From Streptomyces sp. P9-A2 (GTDB lineage: Bacteria; Actinomycetota; Actinomycetes; Streptomycetales; Streptomycetaceae): a stretch of 64,000 nt of DNA. The position numbers and the translations under genes are program-made. Position 1 is the first letter of the stretch, and each line of letters opens with the position of its first letter. The stretch covers positions 4,898,001 to 4,962,000 of the forward strand of contig NZ_JAZIFX010000001.1 of assembly GCF_036634175.1 (NCBI RefSeq). Reading direction: 5' to 3'. This document shows, in pieces, positions 61,844 to 64,000 of this stretch. Below the pieces are notes generated by a model that was given only the letters and a program-made list of their open reading frames with translations, ran no database searches and was not told the DNA's origin.

Positions 61844-62071
61844 ATGCTGCTGCGTTTCCGTACGGTGAACGTACGGTCACTGCGCGACGAGCAGGAGCTG
61901 TCCTTCGTCGTATCGCCGGACGAGGAGTCCGACGCGGCGCGGACCGTCCAACTGTCCGACGGCAAGCGGATGGGGATCTACCCGGTCGTCGGGCTCTTCG
62001 GGCCCGACGCCTCGGGGAAGTCCGATGTCATCACCGCGTTGTTGCTCGCAGGGGCTGTGAGTTACGGATGA
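61844..62071 (+). pseudogene. N-terminal fragment of an AAA_15-type ATPase
   Basis: 75 residues from ATG 61844, with a perfect GGAGG at about seven bases. It starts LLRFRTVNVRSLRDEQELSF and contains a Walker A GPDASGKSDV, then ends abruptly (LLLAGAVSYG, stop). Intact relatives are about 400 residues with Walker B and switch motifs, all missing here. The 3' end abuts the stop of the convergent HATPase fragment, marking a deletion junction at about 62060. A relative of the defence ATPases at 923 and 16086. Confidence 0.72.
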
Positions 62072-62334
62072 GCGGAGACGGTGAGTTCGAACCACACCGT
62101 CTTGCCGATTCCGCACTCCCTTCTCGCCGCACCCCAGTCGTCCGACAGCTTCGCCACCAGTTCCAGGCCCCGGCCGGATTCGTCGTCCAGGGCTGCCCTT
62201 GTCGGTGTCGGCAGTGTGCTGTTCGCGTCGGTCACCGTGATGCGGAGGCGGTTGTCCGTGAGTTCGCAGCGGGCCCGGATCTCACGGCCGACCGGAGCCT
62301 TCGCGTGACGGTAGGCGTTGGTCATCAGTTCACC
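62062..62334 (-). pseudogene. HATPase_c_2 anti-sigma-like kinase, C-terminal fragment
   Basis: About 90 residues: GELMTNAYRHAKAPVGREIR (N box), RLRITVTDANSTLPTPTR, GRGLELVAKLSDDWGAARRE and GKTVWFELTV. These are the usual features of small Streptomyces ATP-binding SpoIIAB/RsbW-like regulators. The normal N-terminal 40-50 residues are missing: the homology starts at GEL (62334) and runs into the DUF397 gene on the other strand. It is probably non-functional. Confidence 0.72.
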
Positions 62335-62505
62335 TGGTACAAGTCCAGTTATAGCGACAGTCAGGGAGGTGCCTGCGTCGAAGTCGCCCCCTGCCCCCAC
62401 ACCGTCCACGTCCGGGACTCGAAGCTCGGGTCCCGGAGTCCTCGGTTCGCCGTCGCAGGAGGTGCCTGGACCGTGTTCGTCGCGTATGCCCGTACCGAAG
62501 CTTGA
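62305..62505 (+). CDS. DUF397 domain protein
   Basis: 66 residues; GTG 62305 has GGAG seven bases upstream. Core motif WYKSSYSDSQGGACVEVAP, then TVHVRDSKLGSRSPRFAVAG and WTVFVAYARTEA, typical of DUF397 proteins. These are small partners of WhiJ/AbaA-type HTH regulators in Streptomyces developmental paralogue clusters, often with an HATPase gene. Here the cognate HTH gene is absent. Its first ten codons are antisense to the truncated HATPase, so the start was probably assembled by the rearrangement. Confidence 0.68.
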   Translation: MTVGVGHQFTWYKSSYSDSQGGACVEVAPCPHTVHVRDSKLGSRSPRFAVAGGAWTVFVAYARTEA

Positions 62506-62735
62506 GCTTCGAGGGGCGAGCCTCGGGATCCGAGCAGCGGCGGCACCCGGAGGAACGTCGTACGGGAGGCTCCGTCGGTCACTCTGCCTCGCGCCGCCGC
62601 CCTCGTCCGCGAAGCCGTCCTCGCTGCCCGCGACCGTCGGCAACCGGCCACATCCTGTCCGGAGCCGGTGCCGCACCCGTAAGGAACCGGCCTTCGAGCT
62701 GCCTGAAAGTGGCTCCCGGTCCCAGACCGCCCTCA

Positions 62736-63794
62736 GGCCACCCGGGCGGCTCCCGCGAAGGGCATTTCGGTGAGCGGGGCGATGCGGACCGAGGAGCCGG
62801 AGTTCGGGGCGTGGATCATCTGCCCGTTGCCGATGTAGAGGCCGACGTGGGTGATGCCGGAGTAGAAGAAGACCAGGTCGCCGGGGCGGAGTTCGGACCG
62901 TTCGACGCGGCGGCCGGCGTTGATCTGGGCGTAGGTCGTGCGGGGCAGGGACACGCCCGCCGAGCGGTACGCGGCCTGGACGAGGCCCGAGCAGTCGAAG
63001 GTGTTCGGGCCGGTGGCGCCCCAGACGTAGGGGCTGCCGAGCTTCTGGTAGGCGTAGGAGACGGCGTCGGCGGATCGAGGGCCGGGTGCCTGGGCGGTGA
63101 CGGAACCGGGCGCGGAACCGGGCGCGGAGGTGGGGGTGGCGGGGCCGGTGCGGTCCGTTCCGCCGTCGGTGAGTTCCGTGCGCTGCTCGGGTGTCAGCCG
63201 GGACAGCAGACGGCGTGCGGCGTCCAGCTTGCCGGTGACTGTCTTCTTGTGCCGTTTCAGCTCTGCCTGGCGGGAGGACAGTGAGGTGAGTTCGAGGCGG
63301 GCGGCACCGCGTAGTTGCTCGATCTCGCGGAGTTGCCCGCGTACGCGTCCCACCGCCGCGTTCTGGCGGCTGCCCGCCCGTTCGGCGAACGCGGCGCCGT
63401 CCAGGTAGCCGTCGGGGTCGTCGGAGAGGACGAGCTGCAGGGCGGGGTCGAGGCCGCCACTGCGGTACTGGGCCGCCGCGACCGTTCCCAGCGCCGTCCG
63501 TGCGGAGTTGAGCCGGTCCTCCTCGCGGGCGGCCTCGTCCTGCAGGTCGTGCAGCCGCTGCCGGGCCGACTCCGCCTTCTCCTTCGCACCGTTGTACTTC
63601 TCGGTGGCGGCCTCCGCCTCCTGGAACAGCTTGTCGGCCTCGGCCTTGACCTGTCCCGGTGCCGGCTGGGGCTCGGCGTGCCCCGTCCCGTCGAATCCGG
63701 TCGCGGTGGCCGCGCCGGCCAGGGCGAGAGTGACGGCCCTGCGGGTCCTGCCGCCGCCCAGCAGGAACTGTCTGGGCTTGCGGTGTGCTGCCAC
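62736..63794 (-). CDS. NlpC/P60 (C40) peptidoglycan hydrolase with coiled-coil
   Basis: 352 residues from GTG 63794 (GGAG at six bases; GTG 63839 would add 15). Signal peptide (RRAVTLALAGAATATGF...AEP) and a long coiled coil (about 40-200: QVKAEADKLFQEAEAATEKY, ARQRLHDLQDEAAREEDRL, RGQLREIEQLRGAARLEL) are followed by a Pro/Ser linker. The NlpC/P60 domain has WGATGPNTFDCSGLVQAAYR (Cys nucleophile), RPGDLVFFYSGITHVGLYIG (His) and MIHAPNSG (third residue). It should cleave D-Glu/Dap stem-peptide bonds during growth or sporulation. The listed end may shift by three bases. Confidence 0.93.
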
Positions 63795-64000
63795 GTGGAC
63801 TCCACGTCCTTTCCCGACGACCGCCCGGTCCGTGTGCACGGCCGGCCGGAGGCTCGGCCGCCGCGCCTTCCGGGCGATGGTGTCCGGCTGCCGCCCCTGG
63901 TCCGGGCAGCGGTGGGGAGCCGGTCACCTGGTGGAGGACGCTATTCCGGGTCCGGACGACCCGGTGACGGGTTGATCGGAAATGACAGGAGCGGATCGTT
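63795..64000 (-). promoter_or_regulatory. Long GC-rich leader of the NlpC/P60 gene
   Basis: Minus-strand leader with several possible stems (for example GGCAGC...GCTGCC between about 63884 and 63912). In Streptomyces, cell-wall hydrolase genes often carry c-di-AMP (ydaO-type) riboswitches here. I cannot identify the conserved core by eye, and the region is cut by the window end. Confidence 0.3.

Noticed and set aside
63795-64000. c-di-AMP (ydaO) riboswitch upstream of the NlpC/P60 gene
   Set aside because: Plausible from gene context, but the conserved core could not be recognised and the region is truncated; an Infernal scan with the ydaO-yuaA model would decide.

Overview
The window is high-GC actinobacterial DNA, almost certainly from a Streptomyces chromosome. 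The evidence is codon use (strong third-position G/C, frequent GTG starts) and marker genes in a familiar order: groEL with a His-rich tail, whiD next to bldM, an ECF sigma factor of the ShbA type, guaB and guaB3, glpD, an array of membrane Ser/Thr kinases, gabD, a GMC oxidoreductase, chorismate mutase, guaA, a class II aldolase and a PspC/two-component locus. No rRNA or tRNA gene was recognised.

Layout. (1) 1-570: 3' end of groEL and its terminator. (2) About 0.57-18.3 kb: an accessory island full of partial genes. It holds remnants of an OLD/AAA-type ATPase plus TOPRIM-like pair, small lipoproteins, a decayed RloA copy, a DUF3293 gene with a zinc-ribbon partner, a DUF433/PIN-like toxin-antitoxin pair, a PrsW-like membrane protein fused to a C-terminal RNase A-like toxin domain with an adjacent two-domain immunity gene, a truncated ECF sigma factor, a transposase scrap, a trio of tiny membrane proteins ending in one CRISPR-like repeat, a metalloprotease remnant, an intact-looking RloAB (AbiL-like) pair and a fragment resembling large BREX/Pgl-type proteins. 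(3) 18.4-29 kb: conserved core with SDR, MOSC and LysR genes, then development (whiD, bldM, shbA) and purine synthesis (guaB, guaB3). A tandemly duplicated double-hairpin element lies at 27.58-27.75 kb, and a nucleotide-sugar dehydrogenase lacking the catalytic Cys follows. (4) 29.3-42.3 kb: glpD and five co-directional kinase genes, the second a clear pseudokinase with a huge insertion. (5) 42.7-53.6 kb: gabD, GMC oxidoreductase, a sortase-type surface protein, a membrane protein, chorismate mutase preceded by a Phe/Tyr-containing leader peptide and terminator (attenuator), guaA, a PNPOx-like flavoprotein, and a class II aldolase whose start looks frameshifted. (6) 53.9-64 kb: membrane proteins, a complete insertion sequence with target duplication (55966-57550), a PspC/histidine kinase/response regulator locus, more truncated genes (AAA ATPase N-terminus, HATPase, DUF397) and an NlpC/P60 cell-wall hydrolase.

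How the genes relate. Core themes are the developmental switch (a SigBldN-type promoter in front of bldM; whiD; shbA), GMP supply (guaB, guaB3, guaA) and envelope sensing (kinases, PspC system, NlpC/P60). The accessory island is mainly conflict-related (abortive-infection ATPases, toxin-antitoxin, polymorphic toxin/immunity) and heavily eroded. The most noteworthy candidate systems are the PrsW-toxin/immunity pair at 7.2-10.0 kb and the duplicated hairpin element at 27.6 kb. All assignments are by eye from the sequence; no searches were run.
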